A DNA stretch of 64,000 nucleotides from contig JAWRVZ010000048.1 in NCBI GenBank assembly GCA_037043235.1, positions 2,300,001-2,364,000 of the forward strand, read 5' to 3'. Every line of letters begins with the position of its first letter. Position 1 is the stretch's first letter. Shown one piece after another: positions 1 through 12,179 of the stretch. A program made the translations under genes and the position numbers. This DNA is from Rhodeus uyekii. Lineage: Eukaryota; Chordata; Actinopteri; Cypriniformes; Acheilognathidae. The notes below the pieces were generated by a model. The model did not search any database, had not been told where the DNA came from, and was given only the letters and a program-made list of their open reading frames with translations.

Positions 1-475
1 ACACACTAACTCAACCAACTAACACACAGCAACCAACCGACACACACCAACCACTTCACCCTAACACCAACCAGCCAACCAATACACACTAACACCAACC
101 AACTAACACACAGCAACCAACCGACACGCACCAACCATCTCACAATAACATCAACCAACCAATACACTAAAACACAGATCAGCACCAACCAACCATCATA
201 TTTGATTTGTATTTTTCCCATTGTTGTCATCTGTCTCATGCTTGAAGGATGTGCAGTGATGCCTTACAATTTGTTAAATGTTTATTGTACATCAAACATA
301 TCTCCAACCATTCTGTCTAATAACAAACACACATCAACACCAAAAAGCCAACTAACCATCACAAACAAACACCAAAAACACATAACCAACCAATGCACAA
401 TCATCTAGCACACTAACAACAAACAACCAACACACACCGATCAACCAATCGACACACAAGACATGGACTTGCACA
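1..475. repeat. Degenerate CA-rich minisatellite (ACCAACCAAC/ACACAC)
   Basis: The sequence is dominated by variants of CCAACCAACTAACACAC. A longer unit is visible: the string beginning AACCAACTAACACACAG starts at 13 and again at 97, a period of 84 bp. A non-repetitive island at about 196-310 interrupts the array, which resumes in a more degenerate form to about 475. The array probably continues to the left of the window. No gene is supported; the short ORFs in it are read-through of the repeat. Confidence 0.85.
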
Positions 476-1569
476 CACAGATACAATTTTTCTAATTGTT
501 TACTTTTAAAAGTGTGCTGATGATTCCTTGAAATGCTATCTGGTAGCCAATTAACTAGGTTTTCGAAGGACCTGGAATGTTCCTCAGTGAAGCTGCCTAA
601 ATACAGTGAGAGTTTTCCGAAGGATAATGGGAGTATCTTGGGATTACCATCTCAAATGTGAGTTGACCCGTTGTAACACGCTGACATGAAGTCTGGCCTT
701 GAGCTAATTGAAAGAATACAAGCAATTTTAGAGCCTTGACTTTGGTTGCACAACAGACCCCGTCCTCCTGATGGGGTTTGCCCTGATTCATTGTTCACTG
801 TGTCAAATCGAGGTTATTTCAAAGCTGGCAATAAGACTTGATGTTTTCCCATGTCCTTCCATAACCTTAAGCCTTTAGAAATTTGAAAATATGAATAGGA
901 ATAAAAGAAGCAGATTGCTTATTTTCCAAATAAAATGTGTGCTCTGAGTTTATTCGTAGGGAGCTGCAATAAACTTTGCCTCAGCCGGGCACAGAAGTGC
1001 AAATTTTCTTGTCATGACTTGACACTGATTGAATTGTGGCCATTAGTGGAGTGTTCACAAAATATCACGTTGTCCTAAGAGATGTAATGAGTACTGCTTA
1101 GTAAATCAAAAGGCTATCAAAAACTTTTCTGCGTTCAGACTACCACTGCAATATTATTGTGTCAGTGTATTAATATAACTGGGAATAAAACTGCAAATTT
1201 AGTATGAAGAATTATTGAACTCTGGGTATCACTACCAGACGGAGAAGTTTCATCTGCGTGGCACGCTGCATCGAGTCGACAGAAAGTACATCACAGTCGT
1301 GGGATTTTGGCACTGGTGAATGTGGTGTATTAAATATTAAGAGTCCTTGGAGATAAAATTGGAATAAATTGGACACGTCCTGTATTTTAAATAATTCAAG
1401 GGAGGTATTCCATAGATGATGAAAAGGCCTATATTATTAACACCATGAATTTTCTCACAGAATTCATGTTTAACCCCACTGAAGTGAAAAAAATATACTG
1501 TTACAAAAAAGCAAGGTAAATACTGTAAAATAGATGAAACAGACGTTTGCCTTTGCTTTTTTTTACACT
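476..1569. other. Unassigned AT-rich sequence, no gene seen
   Basis: I see no repeat family, splice-like exon or long ORF here. Composition is ordinary AT-rich intergenic or intronic fish DNA. Confidence 0.5.
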
Positions 1570-2220
1570 TCCTATACAGCTGTTTTGATATTTTAGGGGT
1601 TGCCAAGGCAATGCTATATGAAAGCAAAGGTATGTACAGTATCAGAGTGTTGATTTGCAGTTGCTATGGTGTTACTGGGTTGGCCAAGGTACATTTTGAT
1701 GTAAATTTTAAGGTGTTCTGAATTGTTTTTAATCTTTTAGTATACAGCAGCTATGATGTTTTCGGGTTGCCAAGGCATTGCTATCTGAAAGTTAAATTAT
1801 GGCAACTAGTATTTGTAGTGTTGATGCCATTGCTATGATGTTATGGGGTTGTCAAGGTGTTGATATGCAAATACTAATACAGTGATACCTCGTTTATCGC
1901 GGTAATGTGGACCGGGAACCTTCCACGATAGGTGAAAATACCAATCCACAATGCACTGAGCCCGTGAAACTTGAACCGCAAAGTGGCGAGGGATTACTGT
2001 ACTAATGATGCACATATTCGTTTTCAGCATCCATATGCAGATCCTATGATGTTTTGGTTTTGCTGCTGTGTGAAAGCTAAAGTGTTTTGACCATACAAGT
2101 TTCCAGTATGCTGCTGTCGTGATGTTGCTGTGTGAATGCTAAGGTTACAACTACTTTTAGAGCATTACTATGTGGTTGCCATAATGTTTTTGGGGGACAC
2201 TAAGGCATTGCCATGCAAAA
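1570..2220. repeat. Degenerate GTTGCYA/CAAGG-type dispersed repeat
   Basis: Variants of the phrase TTGCCAAGGCATTGCTAT recur near 1598, 1679, 1766, 1845 and 2205, often with GCTATGATGTT or GCTATGGTGTT shortly before. The spacing is irregular, so this is an old tandem or dispersed array. The complementary phrase (CTAGCAACnnnntAGCAAC) dominates 30477-31250 and occurs singly near 34150 and 45490. A Tigger-like MITE is inserted at 1880-1999. Confidence 0.6.
1880..1999. mobile_element. Tigger/pogo-like MITE (120 bp, TA target duplication)
   Basis: The left end reads CAGTGATACCTCGTTTATCG and the reverse complement of the right end reads CAGTAATCCCTCGCCACTTT, an imperfect inverted terminal repeat of about 24 bp. 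TA dinucleotides flank both ends (1878-1879 and 2000-2001), as expected of the Tc1/mariner superfamily, and the CAGTnATnCCTCG terminus is typical of pogo/Tigger elements. It has no coding capacity. The same terminal sequence bounds the larger element at 61984-63131. Confidence 0.75.
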
Positions 2221-2263
2221 GCTAAATTCAGATTCAATTTGCTTTGATTTTGTAGTAGCTAGG

Positions 2264-2620
2264 TGTCAGACAGGAACAAAGACAGGATTCGGAGGCAAAT
2301 GCAAAGTGAGTTTATTACAGAAAGGTGAACAAAATTATAACATAGTCCAGGTGATGGCTGGCCGTGATGGCGTAGGGACCCAATGGGCTGTTGGGTGCGT
2401 GGAAGGTGTGGTGATAAATCACAGTGGTGAGGAACACGGGAACACTGGCGTGACACAACATTGGAGACAACGACCTGACAACACAATGATGGTGAGAGAG
2501 AAATATAAAAAAAGGCAGGGGCTGATGGTGATCAGGTGCGGGTGATCATCGCCCCCCACACTCACCTCACATACACACACATGCAGTATCTGGGAGACAG
2601 TGAATTCATGAACCATGACA
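2264..2620 (-). mobile_element. Solo LTR, probably Gypsy-type, with 5-bp target duplication
   Basis: Read on the minus strand the 357-bp unit starts TGTCATGGTTCATGAATTC and ends CTGTCTGACA, giving the TG...CA ends of an LTR. It contains a TATA-like stretch (CTTTTTTTATATTT, near 2505-2520) and a polyadenylation signal AATAAA near 2315. The 5-bp direct repeat CTAGG flanks it exactly (2259-2263 and 2621-2625). No internal retrotransposon sequence is adjacent, so this is a solo LTR left by recombination. A related LTR with the same GGTTCATGAATTCA start lies at 62453-62740. Assignment to Gypsy rather than another LTR family is inference. Confidence 0.8.
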
Positions 2621-2639
2621 CTAGGCTTGTTGTTGAATC

Positions 2640-3650
2640 CAAGGTTCTGACTATTTTATTTTTTTTGTGTTTTTCTAAGCATTTGTCACAGTGTTGTTGT
2701 TGTCGGCTACTAGCGCATTGCTGTTCTGATTGGTTATTGGGATATGGGTCATGATCAGGGCTCACGACTTTAAGTATTCAGATTTTTTTGTTCTTTTTTT
2801 TCAGTGGCTTGGTGGTGAGAATCATACGTCTGACAGTTTAGAAAAGTAATTTCTCACATTTCCTCAACTTTAATTATGTGCAACATTTGAACAGTGACGC
2901 TTGACTTGACTTTGTGTTATATTCAAAATAATATTTTTCTTGTTGAAAGGTAAAAATAATGTTTAAAATGATTTATTTTAATTAAAAAAATGAATTGCAA
3001 CTGCACATTTGAGGCTATTGACAAAGAGACTCGTTCATTAATTTGTTCGTTCATTCATTCTCCAAGAAGCGTAGTCTGTACCTCCAGGCCTATGGCTGAA
3101 TAAATGAATTTAATTGTAGAAAATATCCACACCATTGAGCACCCATTCTTGCTAATGTGATAACTGTTCTGTGACACAAGAGAAACATTCTCCTGGTGTT
3201 ACAAGACATTGTTTGCCTTGTCAAACAAATTATGCCACGTTTCCTTGAAATTCACACAGCGGAGTTCTGTGATGTTTACAAAAGAGTACTTTTTCTGGAG
3301 GAAAGGAATAAGTCAAGCTTGAAAAATGTAAAACATTAAATAATTTAGTCTTTCTAGTTTATGCATTTATTTATTTGCTTTTTACTGATTTAAATTTCTC
3401 ACCAATTGTAGTCCATTACTGGTTACTAATTGCATGCCAAAAATCGTAGTTTGTAAACTAGACCTGGAATATATTTCAATAATTTACATATATCTTAAAC
3501 CCAATTTTGGAGCTCAATGAATGAAGTATTCCATTTGAAAATATGTATATGTCTTATTTCCATAAATTATAAAAACGATGTGGGCTGGATTCAAAATCAT
3601 GCCAAAAATCAATGTAAAAAAGTTACAGGCGGATCCAAACTGCATCCATT
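2640..3650. other. Unassigned AT-rich sequence
   Basis: No gene, RNA or clear repeat is seen. It has a short (TTCA/TTCG)n-like run near 3032-3058 and is otherwise unremarkable. Confidence 0.5.
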
Positions 3651-3654
3651 TCAT

Positions 3655-4142
3655 CTCAGCAGTTCCTGATGTAAGTCAGTCGTGTGAATGGTTATCATGT
3701 GCCTGTATTCACTCACGACAAAGTCTGAGCTCCTGATGAGATGGTGGATGGTGTTCTGATCTCCTCCTTGACCATGATCAGGGCATTAGCAGCGATATAT
3801 AATATCCCAGAGGTTCTCAATTGGATTCAGGTCTGGGGAGCATGAGGGCCAGTCAATGGAATCAATGCTAACGTCAACTAAACACTCTGCCTACACACTC
3901 TAGTCATATGAGGCCAAGCATTATCATGCACCAGCATAAGCTCTGAGAAAGGAAACCATTGGCTTGTGCATGGAAGTCTGTGCAACGATATTCCTGCCCA
4001 GACCATTACTGACCCACCGCCAAACCAGAAATACTGGATGATGTTGCAGGCACAATAATGTTCCCCATGGCATCTCCAGACTCTTTGACGTCTGGAGTGT
4101 AAATGCATAAACAAAGAGAGATGACACATTTTCCTTTTTCAA
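3655..4142 (-). pseudogene. Decayed Tc1-like transposase fragment
   Basis: On the minus strand, broken reading frames give the Tc1-family phrases FGGGSVMVWAGIS (near 3995-4035), HDNAWPHMTRVCRQ (near 3885-3930) and SPDLNPIENLWDI (near 3795-3845). The order is that of the central and C-terminal catalytic domain of Tc1/mariner transposases. The HDNA and PDLNPIE blocks normally surround the second aspartate and the final Asp/Glu of the DDE/D triad. At least two frame changes separate the blocks and the N-terminal helix-turn-helix half is not seen, so the copy is dead. It is a fragment of an element about three times longer. I could not define terminal repeats. Confidence 0.8.
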
Positions 4143-5636
4143 TACGTTATACGAAATACGTTAATCATTGCATTTGCCAGACTGGTGTCAAAGAAAAAAC
4201 TGCAGAGGGATTCTGAGTTGATGAAAATCTAATAATTAATTAACAATCAATTGTTTTTGTTTTTAGACTGGAAAATGTAAGAGTAACAAGAATCATTAAA
4301 TTATGGTGTGAATAATATGTAATCATGTAATTCATAAAAACGCAACCGTAATCTGATTGAGCGTTTTGAAAATGTAACAATCAACTTACAAGTGCTACAT
4401 TTTTAGAATCTGATTATGGAATCCAGATTATATGTAAACAGTTATCACCCAGCACTGTTCTTCCATCTATGTATTTTGTCCATTGTAAGCTTTGTAAATG
4501 TGGATCTTATTGAAAATTAGAGCATAATGGTATAATTGTGCCACTTAGTCCAACAACTTGGGGCACATTGAAGAACTGAATGCAAGTGCATCTACTGCGT
4601 CAAACATGTGGAGAAAAAAAAATCCATATTTGAGCATTCAGACAGAGCCGTGTGCTGTGCAAACCTGCTCTCCATTTTTACTTGTGTTTGGCCTCCTCTT
4701 TATGGGAACAGTTTTAGGATATATATAAAAAAGAAAACCTTGGACTGGCAATGCTGTAGGTAAATGTAGTTTATGTCTGATATTTAGATGGAATTCAAGG
4801 CCTGAATAAATAGTATATTCATTACAAAAAATATCCACAGTAAAACGAATGTATTTGCACGATTGAAGTATAAAGTCAATAGTTTTTCAATGCATGCATA
4901 CATTTGACAAAAAACTACAAGTGTGTTTTTTTTTAAGTTATTTTTGCATAAAGCTGCTTTACAGCAGAATTTAACTCTGTTGCCATCATTCCCTGTTTAT
5001 CAAAGTAAAACTGCTTTGAAACTGTATTGTAAAAGCGCTATATATAAAGTTGACTTGACTAAAGTAGTTAAGCCAGCCATGATTTCCATTATGCATATTA
5101 AAAGACATTGTATGGACATTTTTGAGACACATACATAAACTCTTGCTCTCAAAGGACTAAAAATCCCATCAAGACTATTATTTTTAAATTAAATTAATCC
5201 TTCTCATTTAACGCTTCACTGCAAAGAGAAAAGTCATTATAACAGCAACATTGATTTTTAGCAAAAATTACTCGCAGGTTAACCAGTCATGTTGCAGTCA
5301 CAGCCCGTAAAAGTGTCTCTCCCTTGTTGGGATTGTTTATTAGGCAGAAAATTCAGTGAAAGTTATTTTATTTTTGCATTTTTTTCCAAAATTAGGTCCT
5401 GTCTAACATTACAGCATCAATGTCGTGGAGTTAATATGATTACAGCAGCGAAAATAATTGCAGTGTTTAATTACAATGAGTTACTGGAAAACAAATGCAA
5501 ACTTGACACGTTTGTTGTATGTTTACCAACAAGCCTTATGTTTATGTTTACATACACAGATGATACAGCAAATTTGCAGGTGAACAGCGACAGATGGCCT
5601 TTCCCAAGAGTCAATACGTTGCTTTCATTAAAAGAT

Positions 5637-5637
<1 letters not shown>
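4143..5637. other. Unassigned AT-rich sequence
   Basis: No supported gene or repeat. ORFs of 60-130 codons here have no recognisable motif and unremarkable composition. Confidence 0.45.

Positions 5638-5673
<36 letters not shown>
5638..5673. repeat. (TG)n microsatellite
   Basis: About 17 perfect TG units, directly visible. Confidence 0.95.
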
Positions 5674-6309
5674 TGTAGACTGGGATGAAAATGAGACTGT
5701 AGTCCCTCTCAGATGTGGCTCACCTTTGGTTCATCAGCAAAACCTTGTAAATGAGAAGTGTTTGATCTGTGTGATGGGCCGGTGGGGGTTGGAGATGAGA
5801 GGATTGCCGTGTTTGCCATAATCTGCTTTGATTTAAACTAATTAGCTTGCATAATAACTGGAGAGAATCTCTCAGCACTGAGGTGAAGAGTTGTCAAAAG
5901 TAACATGACGGGTCAGGTAAAGAGGTCAAAGTCATTTTACTAGGGATGTGTGAAGTACATGTGTTTGTACTAGACATTTTTACTGCGGGTCTTTCGGCTC
6001 GGTACGCATGTGCCCTGATCTCATAGAGTGTTGTTTTTGTGTGTGTTCACACTTGTAGTTCAGTTCACTTGGTTTGTTTAGCTCAGAACAAAAACACAAA
6101 AAACTGGTCCTGGTCTGCTTAGCGTTCAGATTGGCATTTTTATTACTGAAACTTGGAACTTATTTACACACAAAACAGTGTTGTGTGCTGGGCTCAATGT
6201 CCTTGTTTTGTGTGCATAGGCTAAAAGTGACGTATTTTGACCAGATGAGAACTCGTGAAGAGCTTATACAATATGTAAAGGAGTAAAACTGCAGCAGGAA
6301 TCCCTCTAT

Positions 6310-6337
<28 letters not shown>
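6310..6337. repeat. (CA)n microsatellite
   Basis: Fourteen perfect CA units. Confidence 0.95.
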
Positions 6338-6341
<4 letters not shown>

Positions 6342-6747
6342 AATGAAGATCTGCTGCAAAGACATGAGGTTCCGATGTCTGTACCAAACTGTGATGGGCA
6401 ACACAGGTATTCTTGAGCATTCTGTCCTTTTTATGGTCTCCTCATCCTGTTTTTGGTTCATTACATGTATTTGATCTGTTACATTTATATACCATTCAAA
6501 CCACACCAGTATCTGTTTGCAACCGGACTGAGACCCATCTCAGAGCTCTTAGTTTGCTCGTTTGATGCACACCAGGGTTCATATGGTTGCGTTCACACTT
6601 ATTCAAATGAACCACACTTACTGATTAATTGTACCAGGGTTTGATTTAATCTAGCAAAGCATGCCAATCAATGCATGAGCGGAAATTCTTGGTCAAGCTC
6701 AGTGTTTCTCTTCTGAGATGGACAATATTTTTTATACTGAATTGATA

Positions 6748-6831
6748 TTTACATTTATGCATTTGACAAACTTGCCCATGACCTTGGCGTTGCAAACACA
6801 CATGCTCTATGGGTTGAGCTATAGGAAAGCT
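6748..6831 (-). mobile_element. tRNA-derived SINE fragment
   Basis: The minus strand carries CTCATAGAGC near the head, CAACGCCAAGGTCATGGGC, and a tail of the type ATGCATAAATGTAAAT. It is the same family as 24012-24175 and 27603-27778 but lacks the middle of the element. Confidence 0.55.
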
Positions 6832-6849
6832 ACTACTTTGTTGCAAACA

Positions 6850-7430
6850 GTGTCGGATAAGTGCAGAATCCATATTGTCTTAAAATGAGACGTGCTTCAT
6901 ATTAAGCGCATTCGATTATTTGAATATGTTAGATATATTTAGATTTTCAGAGTAAGTTGAAACCTAATGCTTAGATTTAAACATGTAATCTGGCATTTTT
7001 CCTAACGATATCCTGCCGTCAACAGTGCACAATGAAGTCTGGGGTAGAGAAAGATGCAAAGGAGCCATCTATTGCATCCTTCATTGCCTACGAAATGAAG
7101 GATGCACTTCGAGGCCACATTTGAAGGGAACTTTGAATTGGGATAGCCTTCGTCGCGCCGTGGTGATGCCATTGGCCTTCGAGTGCGGCCAGAGAAGGAT
7201 CAGCTTATGAATTGGGAATCAGCTCATGTCTAACGTCGCAGATTTCAGTGAACGAGTGCTGAGGCACACACACGTCAAATAGACAACATTGATTTGAATG
7301 GGAGCGCAATAATTCTATCTTCTGAAATATTTTGCTTCCAAAAGTGTAAGAAAATCAAATCTCTTTCACCAATAACGCACCATAAAATGTAGTGTATGTT
7401 CTTGTTCAGTAAACCTCGGTTTAAAAAAAA
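6850..7430. other. Unassigned sequence with ATCCTTC/GAAGGAT inverted motifs
   Basis: Between 7060 and 7200 the motifs GCATCCTTCATTGCC, GAAATGAAGGATGCAC and GATAGCCTTCG form partly inverted copies. This resembles a decayed hAT-type MITE, but I could not find clean ends or a target duplication. The remainder shows nothing. Confidence 0.35.
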
Positions 7431-7432
7431 GT

Positions 7433-7671
7433 CACACTTTAGTTTATAATCCAATTCTCACTGTTACCTTATTATTAACTCTAACTTTTGCCTCAAACTC
7501 CTAATTACTGCTAGTTAAAAGTTAGTGCTGTAGCTGTTAAGGTTAGGTATTGGGTAGGGTTAGAAAAATGTATAATACGGCATTATGCACTTTAGAAGTA
7601 CTAATAAAGATCCAATATCCTAGTAATCTAATATGATAATCGTAGTAATTGAACCCTAAACTAAAGTGTTA
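7433..7671. mobile_element. MITE of the ACTTTA(T/G)TTT family, copy 1
   Basis: The left end CACACTTTAGTTTATAATC and the reverse complement of the right end, GTTAACACTTTAGTTTAGGG, form an imperfect inverted repeat. The interior has GGTTAGGTATTGGGTAGGGTTAG, shared in spirit with the copies at 9619-9832, 41585-42392 and 55137-55375 (TAGTAGACTGTTAGGTTAGG, TCAACT(T/A)A, AATCTAATR). Non-coding. Confidence 0.55.
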
Positions 7672-9618
7672 ACTCAAAAAGTTAGTAAAAGGTTTTCGGT
7701 AAGTACATTGTCTTGTTTCCATGCCCGTCACCTTGAGCACTACATCTCCCAGGATCATTCCTGGTCCACACCTGCATGCATTCCAGTGTCAACACTAGCT
7801 GACATCAATTACCTTCATCAAACATCACATATAAGAACCCAGTTTGCAGGCACTCTTGGTGTGGTTTCGTCAGTCTCTACACAAGTACACTTGCCTTACT
7901 GTGGACCTTCCGATGCTTATATTGTCTTGTACCAGTGACTTGTTACCTTGGAGACGTTCTCTTCAACATGCTGCAAACATAAAACACCATCAGCTGAGTG
8001 TGACTGTCATTTGAACTTCTTATGGTCGTCACTGCCGATCTTCCAGATCACCAACCAACTTTTTATAAAGAGCTGTTAGTTTTACATGTGTCTCGTGGGT
8101 GTCTCATGTCCTGTTTCTTGTCTGTACCATCATTTATTGACAAACAAAAACTGATACATTTATGGAAGTCAATTTTTTTTTTTGCCATATTTGCTGATTT
8201 CTCATTAGCATACATGAAGAAAATAGACATGTTGATCCTCAGAAAATCGAGGCTACAAGTAACAAGATGGTCAATCACCTTCACGTTTTAGTGGAAAAAA
8301 ACAAGCTCTAATTTTAATTCTAAATATCTAAAATGTACTTGCCAAAGGACGTTCCTGGTCTTTGTGTATGATTCATCAGTATAATTTTTCCAGATAAAAA
8401 ATGATATTTTTTCACAATCCTCTATCAAAATATAATGGCATGTTCTGCCTCTTTGTATTAATTCAAAAGTGCCAGTACACGAAGTACACAGTAACATAGT
8501 TCTTACATCTTTGCAATCGATGCAGTTAAGTGTGAAGTTTCATCAAAGTTCTGCTTCTGAAGACAACCTTTTCAGAAGACATTTAGTACTTTTCAACTCC
8601 TTACCTTTTAAGAATCTTGATGACTGAAGCCATATTTTGTTGATTTTTATGTATTTCTTTCTCACGGAATGTCCTGTTCACTTGGAGCGTTAAACTTATA
8701 ATTGCATGTTGCCGTTATTGTTTGGCACGTTGTTTATCAGATGAGACAGTCTTTCAAAAGGAGCACTTAATTGCTTTTTGGTATTTATGGTACATAGATG
8801 GTACATTTGCCACTTATTGCTAAAAGTGTGTGTGATGCACAGCTGAGAGCTAAATTATAATCCCCAGTCAATCCATTAGCATTCAACCATTACAAAGTGA
8901 ATCAACCATTACCCTCTAACCTGTTTTCTTCCTGTTATATACAACATGTGAAGAAGCCTTCTTGAAGTCCTTGGTACTAATTTTGGATGTACAATGTGTA
9001 TAATATTCAAAAAGTACCCCAGGCGATCTGGGACCATAAGTCTGTGTCAGAAAATCCAGTATCCCCTGTTCTTCCACTAATTACCAAGAGCCTCATAAAT
9101 TTTCAACCCGTCATGTCTGGATGAGTATAACTCCCAGGACAATTTTTAGATATTTTTGAACATCCATCTGGCCAAGGAAACCTGCCTACACGATTCTGAA
9201 ATCTGCTGATAAGATAAGACTCTCCAAATTGTGGTTTTATTCATGTAAGTTTGCATCCACGGAGCCCCTAAAGGCTCCTTATTGTGAAAAACTAAATGTA
9301 TATAAATAAATGGGAGGAAAAATAATAACACGATAATGCTTCTGCCCTAATTGAACAACCAAGAAGTTGCTTGAGATCAAGTCCATCATGTGTCGGCTGG
9401 TCAGAGCCCAGATTTGACCTTTTATAGTGAATATTTGGTCTCACATCAAAATCAAACAAACTGTTTAAAGCAATTAACATTATGTGAAAAAAAAAAACTG
9501 ACCCTTCTTCCTGATAACATTGTTTTATCTAAGTATTTAAAATTAAAATTAAGACCATTAAAATGCCACAATATAGTTTGCCATTTTTGGCTTGCAACTC
9601 ATTTTAATTTTATTTTTT
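7672..9618. other. Unassigned AT-rich sequence
   Basis: No supported gene. Several ORFs of 60-90 codons lie on both strands, without recognised motifs. Confidence 0.45.
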
Positions 9619-9832
9619 GGCGAATCAACTAACTCTCATTATTTTCCAACTACATGTCAATGAACTTATTACTATTAGTAGACTGTTAGGTTAGGGATCA
9701 AGTTAGTAGACTGAGTTTACATGCTGTTGTAAAGATATTAAGTTTACAGTCTACTAATAATCTAATGGATGCTAGTTGCAAAAGTACAGATAGATAGTGG
9801 AATGTGGACCATTGAAATAAAGTGTTACCAGT
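9619..9832. mobile_element. MITE of the ACTTTATTT family, copy 2
   Basis: It contains CAACTACATGTCAATGA, TAGTAGACTGTTAGGTTAGG and the right end GACCATTGAAATAAAGTGTT, matching the composite copy at 41585-42392. The left terminus is unclear. Confidence 0.5.
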
Positions 9833-9984
9833 GTTAAGTGTTAAAGTGCTACCAATCTATTTATGTCCAGTAATTTAACATTTAGCAGACACTTTTATTG
9901 AAGGTAACTTATAAAAGTGAAACATTTGCCATAAAGCCAACAATATTCACAGTGTACAACGCCAGAGTAACAAAGTATCAAGTT

Positions 9985-10215
9985 CAGGGGAAGAAGGAAC
10001 CGGCAAACATTCAAACAGTTTAACAAAAAACTGAACAACAACAAAATAAAAGTAATTGTGGCAGTCCCTCATGGACGACTGCCACACACACAAATAAAAC
10101 ACAGCTAAAATATCCAGACCTCATCTTTTCTCATCCTTCACTGAAATCGCTCCTCCTTTCAAGGCTTCCGCTCCTCTGTGAGATCCGAGGCCGCTCTCAC
10201 GGCCAGGTATATTAA
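9985..10215 (-). repeat. Dispersed repeat family X, copy 1, with hairpin
   Basis: It shares GAACCGGCAAACATT, AAACA(G/A)NTT and ACAAAATAAAAGTA, in the same order, with 45218-45375. A 9-bp perfect hairpin, GTGGCAGTC (10058-10066) with GACTGCCAC (10077-10085), lies in the middle. The antisense strand has AATAAA-free T-rich runs followed by TTGCCGGTTCC, which could be the 3' part of an LTR or SINE-like element. The class is undecided. Confidence 0.5.
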
Positions 10216-12170
10216 AAAGCTGTAGGAAACAAGATAGATTTAATTAATCTGATCATTTAATTGAAATAGACTGTTACGCTGAACAATTATGGCTGTTATA
10301 AATTCATATTATATTAAAAAGCAGCGGTATATAATAATCAACATGTCATAACACAATAAACACTCTACTAGTGTGCGTGTTACATTCCAAAATTCATCTG
10401 AAAGTTTACTCACAGCAAATGTTGATGCAGCAGGTTTTGGAAGAAGTTGTCGGGAGCGTTACTTTCAGTCGTTGTTTTTGTCAAACACAACAAAATAATT
10501 CATGGTAGCTACATGTTCAAAAGCACTGACCCCTGACCTCTGCTGCAGGTCAACATGGTGTCTGGAGAAACTCTTAATTAATATACTGTAGTGGAAGGAC
10601 CTGCTTCGTACTATTTTAAAACCCCCCATCGGTTTGCCAGAGAGGGACGTGTCCTGAACTTGTAATGGGGTGTTGTTAGAAACAACTCAAAGCAGAGTTT
10701 CAGTTTTTTTTATGGTTGGCAAGAAAAGCTAATCTAAGCCAATGTACGATCACAGATGTGCATAGCATCACTAATTTAAAGTGGCTTCAAATGTGCTGTT
10801 ATCCTGAAAATAGGTGTCCCAAAAGGAAGGCCTGAAACTTTCCTTTGGTCTAATTTTAAAACTGTACCATTGTAGATTCCTGGGTGAATGCTCTAAAATA
10901 AACTAATAGCTGTTTGAAGAGTAAGAGTCTGCAATGCAGCAGTCTATAGACGTTATTAAAGGCCATTATAAATCAGTGATTCTTTTTTGAAAGTTTTTAT
11001 TCAATTACATAAGCATATTTGAAAAATCTTGATTGAGCTACATTTGATGGCAATTTAAAAATGTTTAAAATGTACAAAATTTACTGCAATAAAAATAAAT
11101 AATAGATAAGCAGACATAAATCAAATCAAATGCAAATAACAAAATGTCATTCAAATAGGTTTCAGTGTTAAAAAAAAAAAAAAAAAATGTGCTCCGATCA
11201 TTTTGACCCGGAGAGGATTTTCTTTTTCCTGAAAATGTTAGTTAATATTATCACATTGGACTAAAACTCACTGACTTTACTCTCCTAGTATATACTTACT
11301 TCCTCAAAAAAAAAAAAACAAAAAAAAAACAATTACATATATATTTTTGTTTTCCCTTGATACATTATTCACAGTCAAAAATGACCAGCCTACAAAGCAT
11401 TGGCTCTAGATCTTGCATTACTCAATATTAATCACATAATATTTGATTCAGTTGTTCTCTTTTCTTCCAATTAACACAGGTTTTGTATTCCTTTTTGTAT
11501 CTGATCATATGACTCATTGATTTGAGCTTATGTTGGTCAAAAATGACCATCCATTGAAAATAAAGGATCATGTTCATAATGTCACGTTCACATATTTACA
11601 CGTGTCGCTATATGCAGATAGAGAGGTCTCAGACCTGTACATGTGTTGAATGTTATCCTCAGACCAATGAGGCCTACAAAAAAAAAAAAAAAAAAAGTTG
11701 ACAAAATGATTGACTCCAATATCTGGTGGACATATAGCATAAAGAGTGCTTTTGAAAAAAGGAAGTTCAAAAGGTGTTACAGGTTTTTTCAAGCACAAAC
11801 CTCACATTGCTTGGCGATCAGAAACAGCTGGTGGTTTGCATAATGAACTATATAAAACCCGGTGGTCATCATAGCTCATAACATCCCTTGAACTGTGGTA
11901 AAATTACTGTAACAGCTTATTGCTTCAAATCCACCAAATCAGGCACTTCTGAACGATTATATGAGCTGGCAACGAGCCATTTCTGTCCAAAAGCTATAGG
12001 CAGATTTACTAAAGCAAAATGCTATAGGCAACCACTGTGACATTTCTCATGATTTTTCCCCCCTCAATATTTTTTTTTTCTGAGAATGTGCCATCCAGTA
12101 TTTATGAGAAAGCTTCTGTGATTGTATCTGTGATTGTGCTGGAATTACCACCTTACAAAGAATATACCAC
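10216..12170. other. Unassigned AT-rich sequence with poly(A) tracts
   Basis: Poly(A) runs occur at 11170-11187, 11306-11331 and 11679-11696. The phrase CAAAAATGACC at 11376-11386 and 11539-11549 is probably part of an old dispersed repeat. No gene supported. Confidence 0.4.
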
Positions 12171-12179
12171 CATTCGTTT

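Noticed and set aside
5289..5678. 129-codon ORF as a gene
   Set aside because: The end is translated (TG)n microsatellite and the remainder has no motif.
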